Source: Euptelea pleiosperma
Taxonomy: Eukaryota; Streptophyta; Magnoliopsida; Ranunculales; Eupteleaceae
Reading direction: 5' to 3'
Assembly: GCA_035048495.1 (NCBI GenBank)
Contig: CM068543.1
Location: 29,067,751-29,131,750, forward strand
Length of the DNA stretch: 64,000 nucleotides
This document shows, piece after piece, positions 45,880 to 57,355 of the stretch. Numbering within the stretch: the stretch's first letter is position 1; every line of letters starts with the position of its first letter. A program made the position numbers and the translations under genes. The notes under the pieces were generated by a model that had not been told where the DNA came from, did no database searches, and worked only from the letters and a program-made list of their open reading frames with translations.

Positions 45880-46115
45880 GCACAACGGGTAGGTAACGTT
45901 ACGGTTTCGATTGTTTTATAACTGGTCAAAAGACGTCAAAGTTTTTTTTATTTTAATTTCTTTTCTCAGTTATATATTAATGGCTACCTAACATAGAACG
46001 GCTGTTATTCTCCGTTATAACCGTTAAATACTTTTTTTTATTAAATATGAAATAATGTCTTGGAGGTTTAGCGTTTTACCGTTATAATGGCCGTTATTGT
46101 TCTTTTAAAACATGA
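45880..46115. repeat. CCGTTATAACGG-rich repeat, first copy
   Basis: Multiple CCGTTATAAC and GGCCGTTATT words occur in both orientations. The same words make up 48255-48600, so the two are related elements. No coding sequence is present. Confidence 0.5.
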
Positions 46116-46731
46116 TTTATTTAATTATAGAAGCAACACTTCGGGTGTCAAGTTGTTCACAATTTGACACTATTTTTTTCTGAAAATATAATAACTGCAA
46201 CTGTACAGGTGCTCACACCTTGGCACCATTTTTCTAAGAATACACCTAAAGGCATCTTTGACAATTAAATTTTTAAAAGAAAAAGAAAAGAAAGAGTATC
46301 TTAAATTATGAAATACCTTTTCTACAATCCACCCTGTTCTCAACCTCTACTCCTACCATACACACACGCCTTCTGCTAGCCTAAAGCCCTACTTTTCTCT
46401 CTCCACCGTGTAAAGCCATGTATGAATGCCAGGTCAGACAACCATCGTCCGGTCCTACACATGCACAGCCACGTGTGCGTCCTAATCATAGTCCTAGTTA
46501 GCAATTTGGAGTGCAGAAAAAATACGTTACGGGAAATGTTTGTGTACAATACGGATTTGTTACTAAAAATGTTTTAAAAAATTTAGCAAAAAAAATTATA
46601 AAATAAAATAAACAAAGTAAAATATTTAATTATTTTGTTTTATAAAATGATTTTTAATGTTCAAAAGTGAATAATCCTGATATAATTCAATCATAATTAA
46701 AAATGCGATAATTTTTTCACACTTTTGATAG

Positions 46732-47393
46732 TGTTAAAGGATGGTGTGTTCCTGCGCACGTTTTGTGTTGGCCTAACGACCCATTGGTATACATATATAG
46801 TTGTTTCGTCTTCCCCCAATAGGTTGATCTTTTAGGGTAAGATCTATAAGAGTCAACAAGAGTGGTGCCAATGCATTAGATTTAATGATGGATTAAAGAA
46901 GAGTGGGGAACCTCTCGTTCGTTTTTGGAATTCAACATTAGGAAGTGTTTCACGCTGGCCATTGGGGACCGAGTGATAAGGCCATGTTCTGCAGGGGACA
47001 GATCACTCATTCTTTCATTGGGGACAGGTGCACCAACAACCTGTATTCGGAGTTTCGAAGTTTGACATTTGTGAGGACGCAGCCCAGACCCAGCAGCCCA
47101 CCTATCTAATCTATTTTCTATTTAGACAGCTATTCATTTCCTCACTCAGAAACTAGCTGAAGAGTTGAGATCATTTTGCCCTCATCTTTCCTTGTGGACA
47201 CCAATACAAAGCAAGACCTGGAAGTCACAGATTCAAGTCTCCAGCGGAGTGTATTTCCGCGCTGAGGGGGAATGTTAGCTGATGGTGTGTTCCCACGCGC
47301 ACGTGTTGTGTTGGCTCGACGACCCGTTGGTTTACATAATTGTTTCACCTTTCCCCAACAGATCGATCCTTTCGAGTAAATAGTTGTTTAACA
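46732..47393 (+). mobile_element. TRIM (miniature LTR retrotransposon), complete, 662 bp
   Basis: The 5' LTR is 46732-46858 (127 bp) and the 3' LTR is 47273-47393 (121 bp). Both begin TGTTA and end AACA, and share GGTGTGTTCC, TTGTGTTGGC and CGACCC. The target duplication gatag lies at 46727-46731 and 47394-47398. After the 5' LTR, TGGTGCCAATGC (46863-46874) is a worn match to the tRNA-Met primer-binding site. The purine tract GCTGAGGGGGAA (47261-47272) abuts the 3' LTR. The 414-base interior has no coding capacity, so it depended on proteins from another element. Confidence 0.88.
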
Positions 47394-47398
47394 GATAG

Positions 47399-48162
47399 GA
47401 CATTGTTCAGTTCGTTTTCTAAATTAATAATTCGGGTTGGTGAATAATTCAAGAAATTAATAACTAGGGGGGTCCTAGTATAAGGATGGTAGATGTCCTT
47501 TCATGCATGAACAAGAACATGTTGGGTTTAGTGAGGCTGTGCAAAGAATGTTTTCGGAAAGAAAAAAAAAATTGTCCAACGATGGGCGCCTGGGAGATCC
47601 AAGGAGTGATCTAGAAGGGTGAAAGACAAAAGTGAGGCTCAGGCTGCTCTCTATGTGCAATGGTTGGTATATAGAATAATGGGGAGGGTGCTGAGCTACC
47701 ACTTATCGAGGACTTGGTACACTACAACCTCAGACAGCCTCTGTATTCCATGCGCGTGCGGTTCTTACGCATGATCCTATGCTTCATTATTTTATGTTTT
47801 TGAGGGTGCACGCTCCAACCATACTGCCACGCCTATATCGTAATGATCATCTATAAGCACAAGATCGGACATGTGGTTGCACACATGCATGTGTTGGGAC
47901 CCACCAACGTGATCCAACAACTCTACATAATAATTAATCATCGTATATCACTCTAACCATCCTCGTCTCATTGCTCTTCTTGCTTTCCTATGTTGCTTTG
48001 CTTATTGCTATTTTGTTAGTAGTTTGTGTCTTTGTGAGAGTGTTAATGGGCCGGGTCTAGGTGTCTCAGCTCTGCCCAAGCCCAAGCGCAACTCGGACAA
48101 TTCAGGCTTAAGCCCGTGTTTATTTTGTTAGAAGTTACATTCAAGCCCAGGGGCCGTCTTGA
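47399..48162. other. Gene-free stretch
   Basis: Nothing recognisable was seen apart from a GCCCAAGCCCAAGC-rich patch near 48075-48090. The minus-strand open frame 47475-47702 shows no domain. Confidence 0.4.
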
Positions 48163-48235
48163 TAGAAGTTGACGCCTATGGCGAAAACTCTATAAAAGGC
48201 CTTTTATTTATGTTTAACATATTAATTAAAATTAA

Positions 48236-49020
48236 AGGGGTGTTTGGATCAAGTTTTAAAAAACGGCCATTATAACTGATTCAGACCTACGCCGTTACGT
48301 TATTGATCGTTAAAACGCCCAAAAAATAACGGCCGTTATTTTCCGTTATAACAAAAATAACGACCGTTATTTTCTGGAAAATTTTGTGAAAAAAAGGCTG
48401 TTATTTTTGTTTTTTTTCCGTTATTTTCTATTTTTGAAATTCAAAATTTGAATTTCAACACCATTTTTTACGTTTTTTTCCGTTATTTCCATTATTTTCT
48501 CTTTTTCCATTTTTGCCCCTGAGCATTTTTTTCTTTATAACAGAAAAAATGGTAACACCCCCAGTCCGTTATAACGGTTCCCTTTAAACCTTGGTTTGGA
48601 TCACCAGTTTTAGACTTGAAAGTCTTTTTTCCCACAAAAATACTTTTTCCAAAGTAATAGATTGTTTGGATGACCATTTTTTTAAAAGTATTTATTCCAT
48701 AAAAATATATTTTTTAAGCCAAAAAGTATTTTTATAAAAAATATCTGAAATCTGTTTTTTAAGTAAAAAAAAAAGACTTTAAAATTTTGCTAGCTCAATG
48801 AACATAATAAACAAAGAAACAGTTTTCGGTAGAAATCCCCTTAAAAAAAAATAATATAGACATTATATTCATGGGGCCAACTAAAAGAAGATAAAGACAT
48901 TTTGCATTAATGATGATCCAAAGGACCTTTTAAAAAAACACACTTTCAAAAATATATTTTCAGAAAAGTCATTTTTTTAAAATAAATATTTTTTTGAAAA
49001 ATGGCGATCCAAACACCCCG
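48236..49020. mobile_element. PIF/Harbinger-type (Tourist-like) MITE, 785 bp
   Basis: The ends are GGGGTGTTTGGATC and GATCCAAACACCCC, a perfect 14-base inverse apart from the outermost A/G. The target duplication is taa (48233-48235 and 49021-49023). The paralogous sequence near 50865-50878 has a single TAA at that place and no insert, so the empty site is preserved. The interior contains a CCGTTATAACGG-type block (48255-48600), probably a further nested repeat, followed by a second TTTGGATCACC motif at 48596. No coding sequence is present. Confidence 0.85.
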
Positions 49021-49141
49021 TAACTCTATATAATAAAAAAAAAATAAAAAATCTTTATTTAACAACTATTCTCGATAATCAAAAACTACATAAAAAATTT
49101 AGATTCAGAAGACTCTCGTGGCCCTACATATATTATTTTTT

Positions 49142-49383
49142 TAGGCCCAATGACAGTGGTTGTTCAACATACCTATTGGTGGATGAACACACTAAAAATC
49201 AGCTTGATTGATGATTTCTAACTATTGGATTTACTACCCAAAAACATGCTCGAATCTAACGGCTGGAATCAATCCTAAAAAGTACTAAAATCTATGGCTA
49301 AAGATAACCAATCAGGTTGATTTTTGGTGTTTGTATATCCTACAAGGGATGGATTAAACATCCATGCAGTTAGTTGGCCCAAA
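49142..49383. mobile_element. Foldback MITE, GGGCCCACTAAC family
   Basis: The arms read GGCCCAATGAC...CACTAAAAATCAGCTTGATTG and CAATCAGGTTGATTTTTGGTG...GTTAGTTGGCCC. The mirrored arms are about 100 bases each. It lies inside dispersed repeat copy 1 and matches 50942-51184. Confidence 0.72.
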
Positions 49384-49555
49384 AAATGTAGTGGAACCTG
49401 AGCTGGGGGCCTTAGGCGACCTTAAATGGCCTTAAGGTAGGGGCGGGGCGCCAGCCCCGCCCAAATCCAACCTAATTATTTGGCAAGCCTTAAAGTTACG
49501 CCCAGGACCAACTATCCAGGCCTATAAGTGCAAAAAAAAAATCTATGATACAGAA

Positions 49556-50050
49556 TTTTGTATCAAATTGCCACGTGCAGTTTTCGGACCCACTGAACAA
49601 AGAATGTTCAGCCCGCGCCTTGGAGGATCTACACACCAAAAATCAGTTGATTGGTGATTTCTAGCCGTTGGATTTGAGCACATTTATATCATGGGCATGG
49701 AACCAACCCATAGGATTGTTCATGAAGCCCATGATGCTTAGAAAATGTTGTAACTACGTACGACATGGTGAGAGTCATGTCGCACCCATTTTGGGCCCAC
49801 TAATTGTTTGAATATTCAGCCCATCCCTTGTTGAGCCCACACCCAACAAAATTAGCCTGATTCATGATTCGTAAGGTACGTCGACAGTGCTGAGGAATGC
49901 ATTGGGTTTAGGCCTTAGGAGAAAAAAAATTGCACAAATAAACCGGCTGAAAATCACCAATTATGCTGATCTTCTGTAAGCAGCTTCACTAATAGGTGGG
50001 CCAAACATTTATGCAGTCAGTAAGGCCCAAACTTGTGCCATGTGTCAGCA
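49556..50050. mobile_element. Two overlapping foldback copies, GGGCCCACTAAC family
   Basis: A left-arm copy begins near 49577 (GGACCCACTGAAC, then CACACCAAAAATCAGTTGATTGGTGATTTCTAGCCGTTGG). A second, nearly complete copy spans 49792-50030, from GGGCCCACTAATTG to GCAGTCAGTAAGGCCC, with arms of about 90 bases. They may be one copy inserted into or beside another. Confidence 0.6.
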
Positions 50051-50785
50051 AACAACATTATGCGTAGAGAACGATCTCTATACGTCATACACATTTTAGT
50101 TCATCCCTTATTTTCCAGCTATTCAAAAGAATGTCATATATTGGATCACGGTAAGTTTTGATCCAAGTTTGACTGGTTTTGATCATCAATCCACATTTTA
50201 CCGAGTTAACGCTGTCAACACGGATTCGATCACGGGCCTGGCCTAGATAACCTGTTTTAGCAACCGGTTCACCGGAGTTTTTTCTGGGCCAGACCTGGGA
50301 TTAACTTCGTCGAGAGTATGTACTATTTAAGCCCAACTCAGGGCCATCTATATAACAAAACACAGCGGTTGTCTCCCCCTCTTATAGGCTTCATATATCC
50401 AAGGGCCCATATCAACTCTTACATAAAATAAAATTTAGACGGTTGGATTAATTTAACAGGGAAATTGTCTCCCCACTTATACCCCTCTTATTGGCTTCAC
50501 AAAGCATGACCGAGATCTTATTCCCCAAATGGACTATGGATCTCAACCACTCATACTCGATTTTGGGAAATGCTTTGTAGGGGAGTGCCGAAGGCACGGG
50601 CCACCCACTATACATCTATATAACAAAACAGAGAAGTCACATATCCCCTCTCTTATCGGCTTTACAAAGGATGGCCGAGATCTTATCGACCCAAATGGAT
50701 GGTGGATCTAAACCACTCACATCCGATTTTGGCAAATGTTTTGTCGGATAGTGCCATGGGCACAGGCCACCTACTAGTCTGGATA

Positions 50786-51300
50786 CAAGTTGAGGCCTCA
50801 GGTGAAAACTCTATATAAGGCCTTTTTTATGTTTAATATATTAATATATAATAAATTAATTAAAAAAAATTAACTCTCTATATAATAGAAAATCTTTATT
50901 TAACAACTATCCTTGAAAGTCAAACAACATAGATCATTTTTTGGGCCCAATGACTGCGTGGATGTTCAGCCCACTTATTGGTGGATAAACACACTAAAAA
51001 TGAGCTTGATTGATGATTTCTAACCCTTGGATTAACTACGCAAAAAATATGCTTGAATTAAACGGCTAGAATAAATCCTAACAAGTACTAAAATCTTTAG
51101 CTAGAGATAACCAATCAGGTTGATTTTTGGCTTGTATAGCCTATAGCCGGTGTGGGTTAAAAATCCATGTTGTTAGTGGGCCCAAATACATGTAATGGGA
51201 CCTGGGCTGGGGTCCTTCTCTCACCAACGGGCCTTGGGCGACCACCTTAATTGCCTTAACATAGAGGCAGCCCTGGCACAACTAGAGCCTTTTCTGGACA
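50786..51300. repeat. Dispersed repeat, copy 2 (empty site for the Harbinger MITE)
   Basis: It aligns with 48163-48235 and 49021-49450 without the 785-bp insert. The foldback 50942-51184 is present in both copies, so it was there before the repeat was duplicated. Confidence 0.65.
50942..51184. mobile_element. Foldback MITE, GGGCCCACTAAC family
   Basis: It runs from GGGCCCAATGACTGCGTGGATGT to ATCCATGTTGTTAGTGGGCCC with a continuous mirrored interior (CACTAAAAATGAGCTTGATTG against CAATCAGGTTGATTTTTGG). Confidence 0.72.
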
Positions 51301-51399
51301 TCTACCAGCTCAGCTCGGCCCATGCTAGACATTTAAAGCTTTGTTCTGGGCCTGGGCCTGGGCCAAGCACTAGCTTCAAAGCTGTGTTACTGTGTTGAG

Positions 51400-54300
51400 A
51401 ATCATATAAAGAAGGGATTATCTATTGCTCAAGTATTATTTTTTTGGTGGGCAGGATGGCGTTAGGCAGACCACTACCCGATATGGTTAATAACAAAAAC
51501 GATTTATAGCGGCATGCATTTACTATTTACAGCCTGCATCATCATCAATAATGGAAGAAATCGTTGGGAAAAGTGGAAGGAAGTGAAATACAAAAGGAAG
51601 AAAGTCTAAATCTAGATGCCAAGAAATCCACAGCCATGTTCGATTCTCTAAAGAAACGTCTAATATTCCAACTTCCCTTAGGAATTGAGAATAAACTCTA
51701 TATCATGAATCATCTGGCGACCTTTCCATGGAAATTGAACTTTGAACTTGATGACTTGGATTGTGTAAGCTGAATTGGATAATTTCATGTCTAAGATGTT
51801 GTGATGATAAGCTATTCAAAGTATCGCGCCCCAAATTAATTTTGAGATCCATGGCCCAACCTATGGCCCATGGTCTGGCCAATGACCTAGGACCTCTGGG
51901 ACGTTAGAGTAGGTTAATTAGATCAATTATATGATAAATATGTTCAATTAGTGTATTTTATGTAATAAGTTAAGTTAATAATTAGAGTGCCAACTTTTGT
52001 GTAGATCGATACAATAGTAATCCAAAATTTATAACTTCTTTTCTATAAATCTAAATTAAACAAGACTTATTATTTTGCAAAATACACTCAAAGAATCATG
52101 CTATAAAAAACTAAGTAGGTAAGAAATATAGATTAATATATGAAATAATGAGCACAAAAGGAACTTACCGTACCTAAAAAGTGTCATGCCCTAATCTCAG
52201 GATTCAAGACCTGACCTGCTATCATGGTCCAACTCGAGACCCAAGTTTGAGACATGAGGATAAAAAGGGTTCAATTTACAAAATGTATCAGATTATCTAC
52301 AATTCTTCAATAATTTTCAATTATGATTTGTTCCTACAATTCTTCAATAATTTCAAATTACGATATATGTTTATTCATTCAACGGTCAGTGGTTCACATT
52401 GGGTCAATTAGGTCAAAATTATTGTCAATAAAATACACATCTATATTAGAAACCCTTAGAGTACTAAAGGAAATCAAAATTTTTAGAAAATTGAACCTAA
52501 CATTGTCAACTTGAAAAAATCGTAACTTGCTCAATTTAGATCAAAATTGTGTAATTTTAAAAGCTATAGAAAATAGATCCACAATAGAATGTATGAAAAG
52601 TAAACTAATATTTCAACATAAAATATCGACTTATATTTTGAAAAAGATTTTAGAAAAATAAAAATAGAAACTGAAAATTAATACAATATAACAATTTTAA
52701 AAATTTTATTTTAAATGGCAATGTATTGAAACCAACGGGTTTCGAATGGTTTGAATTGCCTCATATTTAATAAATTTTATATTAACTTAATTAAAATAAT
52801 TTGGTTAGGAAAACTAAGGATTTACATAAGAGTTTTACATTATTTGAGTACTAAAAACACATAGTCTGGAAAGAAAATTAGATAACAATTCGTATATACA
52901 TCGAAATAAAATGAAGTTAGATTGTTGGAAAAAAAAACAAATACAAAAATTTAATATTTTGGAAATTTATCAATTCGAACGTTTAAGGGTCGCGATAAAA
53001 ATCCTAAGTTTAAGAATATTGTCGTAGGGTTCCTAGAACCGCTTGTAACAGTACCCTGAGAATAGTTAGGTTTGGGTAGCAAAATTAAAAATTTACTAAA
53101 TTCCTAAAACTTTTATAAATTTAAGGCTATGAGTTAGAAAAAAATAGAATTGTAATCAAGTCATTTCGACTTGAGTTGAAAGATATGATAGTTCTATTGA
53201 GACTAGTTAGGATTTTTTTAAACACGTTACCCATAACATAACATCCAAATTTTATCAAATTTAAATAAAATTAAAACATTGTCATTTCATAAAAATTCAT
53301 TGACATATCTATAAACATAAATCATTCAAAACATTGTTCTTAATGAAATAAAATTATTTGACAATAAGTTTAAAATATAGATAAAACTTTAAAATAACCA
53401 CTAGTCTCCACATTCGAATTCATGTTGGCATTCAAGATAGATCTTAAATATAGTAGGTTGAATGAGCTAAAATATGTTAACAATATTGGACTTTGATTGA
53501 GTAGACTCGACTAAGATGGACTAGGTTAAGCTAAAATAGGCAAGTTGACCATATTTAACTTACTTGACCGAGATCAGTGTATTAAATTGAATATAATTAA
53601 ATGAGCTCTATCTAGATTGACCTTAGAATTTCATTTTACTATAAGTAGTAGGTTCTACTCATTTTAACAATTCTATAGTGAACTTAGGATTTAATCTTTG
53701 AATTTAATTGAATTATATCTTCTCTTGATATTTTGTCAACAATCAAGAAGAAGATGGAGCTACAAAATGAGAGGATTATAGATCGAGATTCAAAGCATCA
53801 GAGAACCCTTGGGCCATTGAAGTTGCGGTTGAATTAATAGAATGTCAAACCACATTTGAAGCAACTACTAGACCTTTGGATTAACGTTATAAGGTAGGTA
53901 GTTTCTTATCCTCTTAATAATCATCTCATATTTATTTTGAAATCTTACAAATTTACGCATATTGTTATATGATCTGATTTATGAATTAAGTTAGAAAACT
54001 TAGTTATTTTTTAGAACTTAGAATTTCTCTATCTAATTTTTAGAAGGAGAATTTTCGAAAGTCAAAAGTAATTTGGGAGATTTTTATCAAAACAACTCTC
54101 TTTATTTTATTTAATAAAAGAAAAGAATGATCGTACGTGATTGATATGGATTTTGAGTGAATATGAGACGAGAGTTCCCAGTTGATTGAAATATGTGGTC
54201 CGTGAAGTCCCCAAATTAGCGGGTGATGGTGATAGACCACCCGAGACTTAGAACTTAGTTAACGGGTGATGGTGATAAACCGCCCGATATGTTTTAGATG

Positions 54301-55355
54301 ATGAGTCACATGAGCTTCAATGCATAATAATCCGGATGAGGGAGGCTGGTCTCAAGATGACGAAACATATAAGATGTGACTGGGGAATTCAGTACACATA
54401 TTTGTATGCAAAAGCTTTTTTGGAAGAGAAGAAAGTTATTTTGATTAAAAATCATTAATTATTATTTATATTATATAATATATCACTAGGTGATCTAAAA
54501 AAGGATCAGTTAAACTCTTGTAGGAGTGATTCGATGCTATTTTCCGGAAGCAATGGATTTCTCTAAGATACGAATAATGAACCTATTCTCTTAGGTAGAA
54601 TGGGCCTATCTTTTAGAATACTCTCATTATTCATATCCTGGAAGTTTCATTTCTCTTTCTTAAATTACCATCTTTGTAGTGGTACGTCTTGGAAGTCTAG
54701 ATCTGATAGAGGTTTACATTGTATGCCTTGATGAGGCAATAGACGTGAAGGGTATGGTTCGCCGGTCCTTAGATAGTTTAAGGATCCTTAAAATGTCTAC
54801 AGACGTCGAACGATTGACCATCGTTATTTTTTTAACCTGTGTATTCAGTGTCGTGGTCAAAGGCCCTCTCCTGAGCCTAAATTCATAGGCTTGTAATGTG
54901 CTCCTCACATGCAGTGGCAACTCTCCATCCGACCGCAAATTAGGATACCAACGGTGGGGTTCCACACTGGTTAAGTCTTGGGACAAAAGAAATAATTGTC
55001 AGACTAGGGCTGATACTAGTCGTGACCTCTTCATTCTAAGATGAATAGACTACCCGCCTTGTATAAATATGTACCACCACCACGCCAAAGTAATGGTCGA
55101 CCAGCCACTAGATTTTGATAGGATGGTTACTGGTGATGGGTGGCCAACGCACTAGAATATCGTGCCCGGTCGTTCATTACATCAGTCTAATTTTGGGGAT
55201 TTGGCCCAAACCCACATGTTCTAAGGTTGAAGAAAGGGGCATTCTTGTCCTTTAAATTTTTTTTGTGAGTCGATTGTAAACGACAATCGTGAACGAAGGA
55301 CCGATCATAGGGGGTAAGTCACTATTTCAAATGCGTGTTGAAGCATGTTTTTGGT
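51400..55355. other. Gene-free AT-rich stretch
   Basis: No coding region was recognised. A TGTCATGCCCTAATCTCAGG at 52182 resembles the start of some plant gypsy LTRs. At 54205-54290 the text GCGGGTGATGGTGATAGACC is repeated as ACGGGTGATGGTGATAAACC. These suggest decayed retrotransposon DNA, but no pair of LTRs or coding remnant was found. All open frames are short and featureless. Confidence 0.4.
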
Positions 55356-55371
55356 ACTCAATGTTGCAATC

Positions 55372-55607
55372 TGGGCCCACTGACCGCGTAGATGTTCCGC
55401 CTACCCCTTCTTGGATATATACACCAAAAAACACCTTGAACTCTAGCCATTAAATTTTAGTACTTTTTAAGCTATGATTCTAGTCGTTGGATTCAACCGA
55501 TATTCTTGGGTACTAAAAACAACAGCTAAAAATTCTCAAACATGCCGATTTTTGGTATGAATGTCTACCAAGGGGTGTGTTAAACATCCATGCGGTCAGT
55601 GGACCCA
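55372..55607. mobile_element. Foldback MITE, GGGCCCACTAAC family
   Basis: It runs from GGGCCCACTGACCGCGTAGATGTT to AACATCCATGCGGTCAGTGGACCC. The arms of about 75 bases include ATATACACCAAAAAACACC and its rough inverse. The interior is non-coding. Confidence 0.72.
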
Positions 55608-55761
55608 TATGGTAGTTTGAGTAACAAAAATTGTGCCTCGGCACCGAACCACAGTTGTTCGATCCTCTCCAGTTGAAACCGGACAAGAAAACATGGGCTT
55701 TAGCCTACAACTAATATCACCGCCTAGATGACCGCCCCTATGAAGGCCCATAATATTAGCC

Positions 55762-56055
55762 ATGTGGCACACTTTTATAGGACTCTGACCGTATGGATGT
55801 TTTTGCCAATCCCTATATGGGCCTACATTGCAAAATAATGCTCAAATAAGTGATTTAAAACCTTTGGATCTCCTTGCCAAAATCATGCTCAAATTCCTAT
55901 GGTTAAAACCATCTCATTTTAATCAACCCATGAAAATTACTCAAATCCAATGCTTAGAAACCACTAAACACAGGGTGATTTTTAGTTTGTCGGTCCACTT
56001 AGGGGTTGGTCAAATATCCATACGGTCAGCATCTTCAAATAGTATGCCATGTGGC
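55762..56055. mobile_element. Foldback element, related family
   Basis: GCCATGTGGCACAC...TGACCGTATGGATGTTT is mirrored by AAATATCCATACGGTCAGCATC...GCCATGTGGC. The inner text follows the family loosely. Confidence 0.6.
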
Positions 56056-56105
56056 TCGTATTGGTTGCATTGAGAGGAAAGGTTTTAACCCCCCTCCCCC
56101 TTTTT

Positions 56106-56436
56106 ACAACTATTTTTGACGGCCATTTGGCGAGCCCACATAGAAGATGAATCAATGGCTTATTTTTGGTGAGGATTATCTCTATGGTGAGGAGGTCATC
56201 CTCACAAAAATTCAAATCATTCCAATATTCGTAGACCGGTTTAGAAGTTGAAGAATTATGGACCATCTATTTTTACCGTGTAACTTGAAAACCACATTTG
56301 ATGGTGTTAAAATTTTCAAAATGGACTGATTTTTTGTTGGGGTGAGATACGTGGTGAGGAGATCATCCTCACCAAAAATCAGCCATTTATTCATCTTCTA
56401 GGTGGGTCCACCAAAATGGTTGTCAAAAATAGTTGT
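56106..56436. mobile_element. Foldback MITE with about 90-base arms
   Basis: The left arm starts ACAACTATTTTTGACGGCC and runs through AGAAGATGAATCAATGGCT and TTTTTGGTGAGGATTATCTC. The right arm, inverted, reads ACAACTATTTTTGACAACC and runs through the same text with few differences. Between them are about 140 non-coding bases. It belongs to a different family from the GGGCCCACTAAC foldbacks. No target duplication was resolved. Confidence 0.78.
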
Positions 56437-56536
56437 CAAAAATGGTTGTCCCCCGATCCTAGCCCTTTTTCTACCTCAAATGAAAAGGGGAAAAAGCCCT
56501 AATCTACACTATTCTCTCCACGATCTCAAGAGTAAA

Positions 56537-56600
56537 ATGATGGAGAAGCTCTCTCATCGTCGCTTCAACTCCTCTTGCTGCTGCTGCAACTCATCTCCAG
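56537..56600 (+). CDS. Candidate first coding exon of a host gene, cut off by an LTR insertion
   Basis: Two ATGs (56537 and 56540) open a short frame reading MMEKLSHRRFNSSCCCCNSS. It is preceded by an AAAAAGCCCTAATCTACACT leader and followed by CCAG|GTATTC, a good splice donor, at 56600/56601. The following 220 bases are T- and CT-rich like a plant intron, and a gypsy LTR begins at 56824 inside it. No later exon is seen, so if real the gene is broken or continues beyond. The protein is not recognised. A chance match in CT-rich DNA is the alternative. Confidence 0.3.
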
Positions 56601-56823
56601 GTATTCTCTCTCTTTCTGCTCTCCACGATAGTTGATTCCAAATGTTAGGTTTGGGGAAAGAAAACATGGATGATTCTCTCTCTCTCCCTACTTCCCTTTG
56701 TTCTCTTAACTTTGCTTAAGAGCTGGTTGGACAATGAGTCTCTCTGTTTGTTTGGGTTTGGCCTATCGAACACAATGAGACGGTATCCATTAATGAAGTT
56801 AGGAGGTTTGTGGGTGCCCTAAT

Positions 56824-57355
56824 TGTAATACCCTGAACATTTATTCGGACTATTAATATAATTCATAAGCATAATTTATAGTCATTAACTAGCAAATTTT
56901 TTGACTTAAGGATTCTAACAAGAAAAATTCGGATAATAGAATGGTCCCACATATAATAAAAGGGGGTTGGTCCCACATACAATAAAAGGGGTTGGTCTTA
57001 GAAAGAAAAAAAAAAGGGGGGGGGGGGTTGGTTCTCAATAAAAAATAAAAGATTGGTCCCAAAAAATAAAAAATTGGTTAGTCTTATAAACAAGGTTGGC
57101 CCTGCAAACAGAGTCGGTCCTAGTTTAAATAAGAATGAGACTATTAGGATGACATTGCTAGACGCTACTACTCTATGTTGAACTCTGATGTACCTGGATT
57201 ATTAACTTAATTATATAGTTTGTAAAATTTATAATTTATACACATATTCGACACTTTAACGAAATAGAAAACATATGAGACCTAGGATTAGAGTATATAG
57301 TAGTAACATAGTAAAATTTAATTTCGGGGATGAAATTCTTTTAAAGGAAGTAGGT
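56824..57355 (+). mobile_element. Deleted gypsy element: LTR start, minisatellite piece, 3' internal end
   Basis: 56824-56942 repeats the first 119 bases of the LTR at 57356. It is followed by GGTTGGTCCCACA-type minisatellite units (56943-57110), then a 3' internal segment (57113-57355) nearly identical to 63224-63461. That segment ends in GGGGATGAAATTCTTTTAAA, the typical end of gypsy coding and purine-tract sequence. Everything from primer-binding site to pol is missing, probably by an internal deletion. Confidence 0.75.

Larger units (their letters stand above)
48163..49500. repeat. Dispersed repeat, copy 1 (carries two insertions)
   Basis: It shares with 50786-51300 the blocks GAAAACTCTATA..AGGCCTTTT, AACTCTATATAAT, AATCTTTATTTAACAACTAT, a foldback core and GGGCCTTAGGCGACC-type text. 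Relative to copy 2 it holds the PIF/Harbinger MITE 48236-49020. The element class is not recognised. Confidence 0.65.

Noticed and set aside
52182..52215. TGTCATGCCCTAATCTCAGG as the start of another gypsy LTR
   Set aside because: It looks like such a start, but no matching LTR end, second copy, purine tract or primer-binding site could be found in 51400-55355, so I did not call an element.
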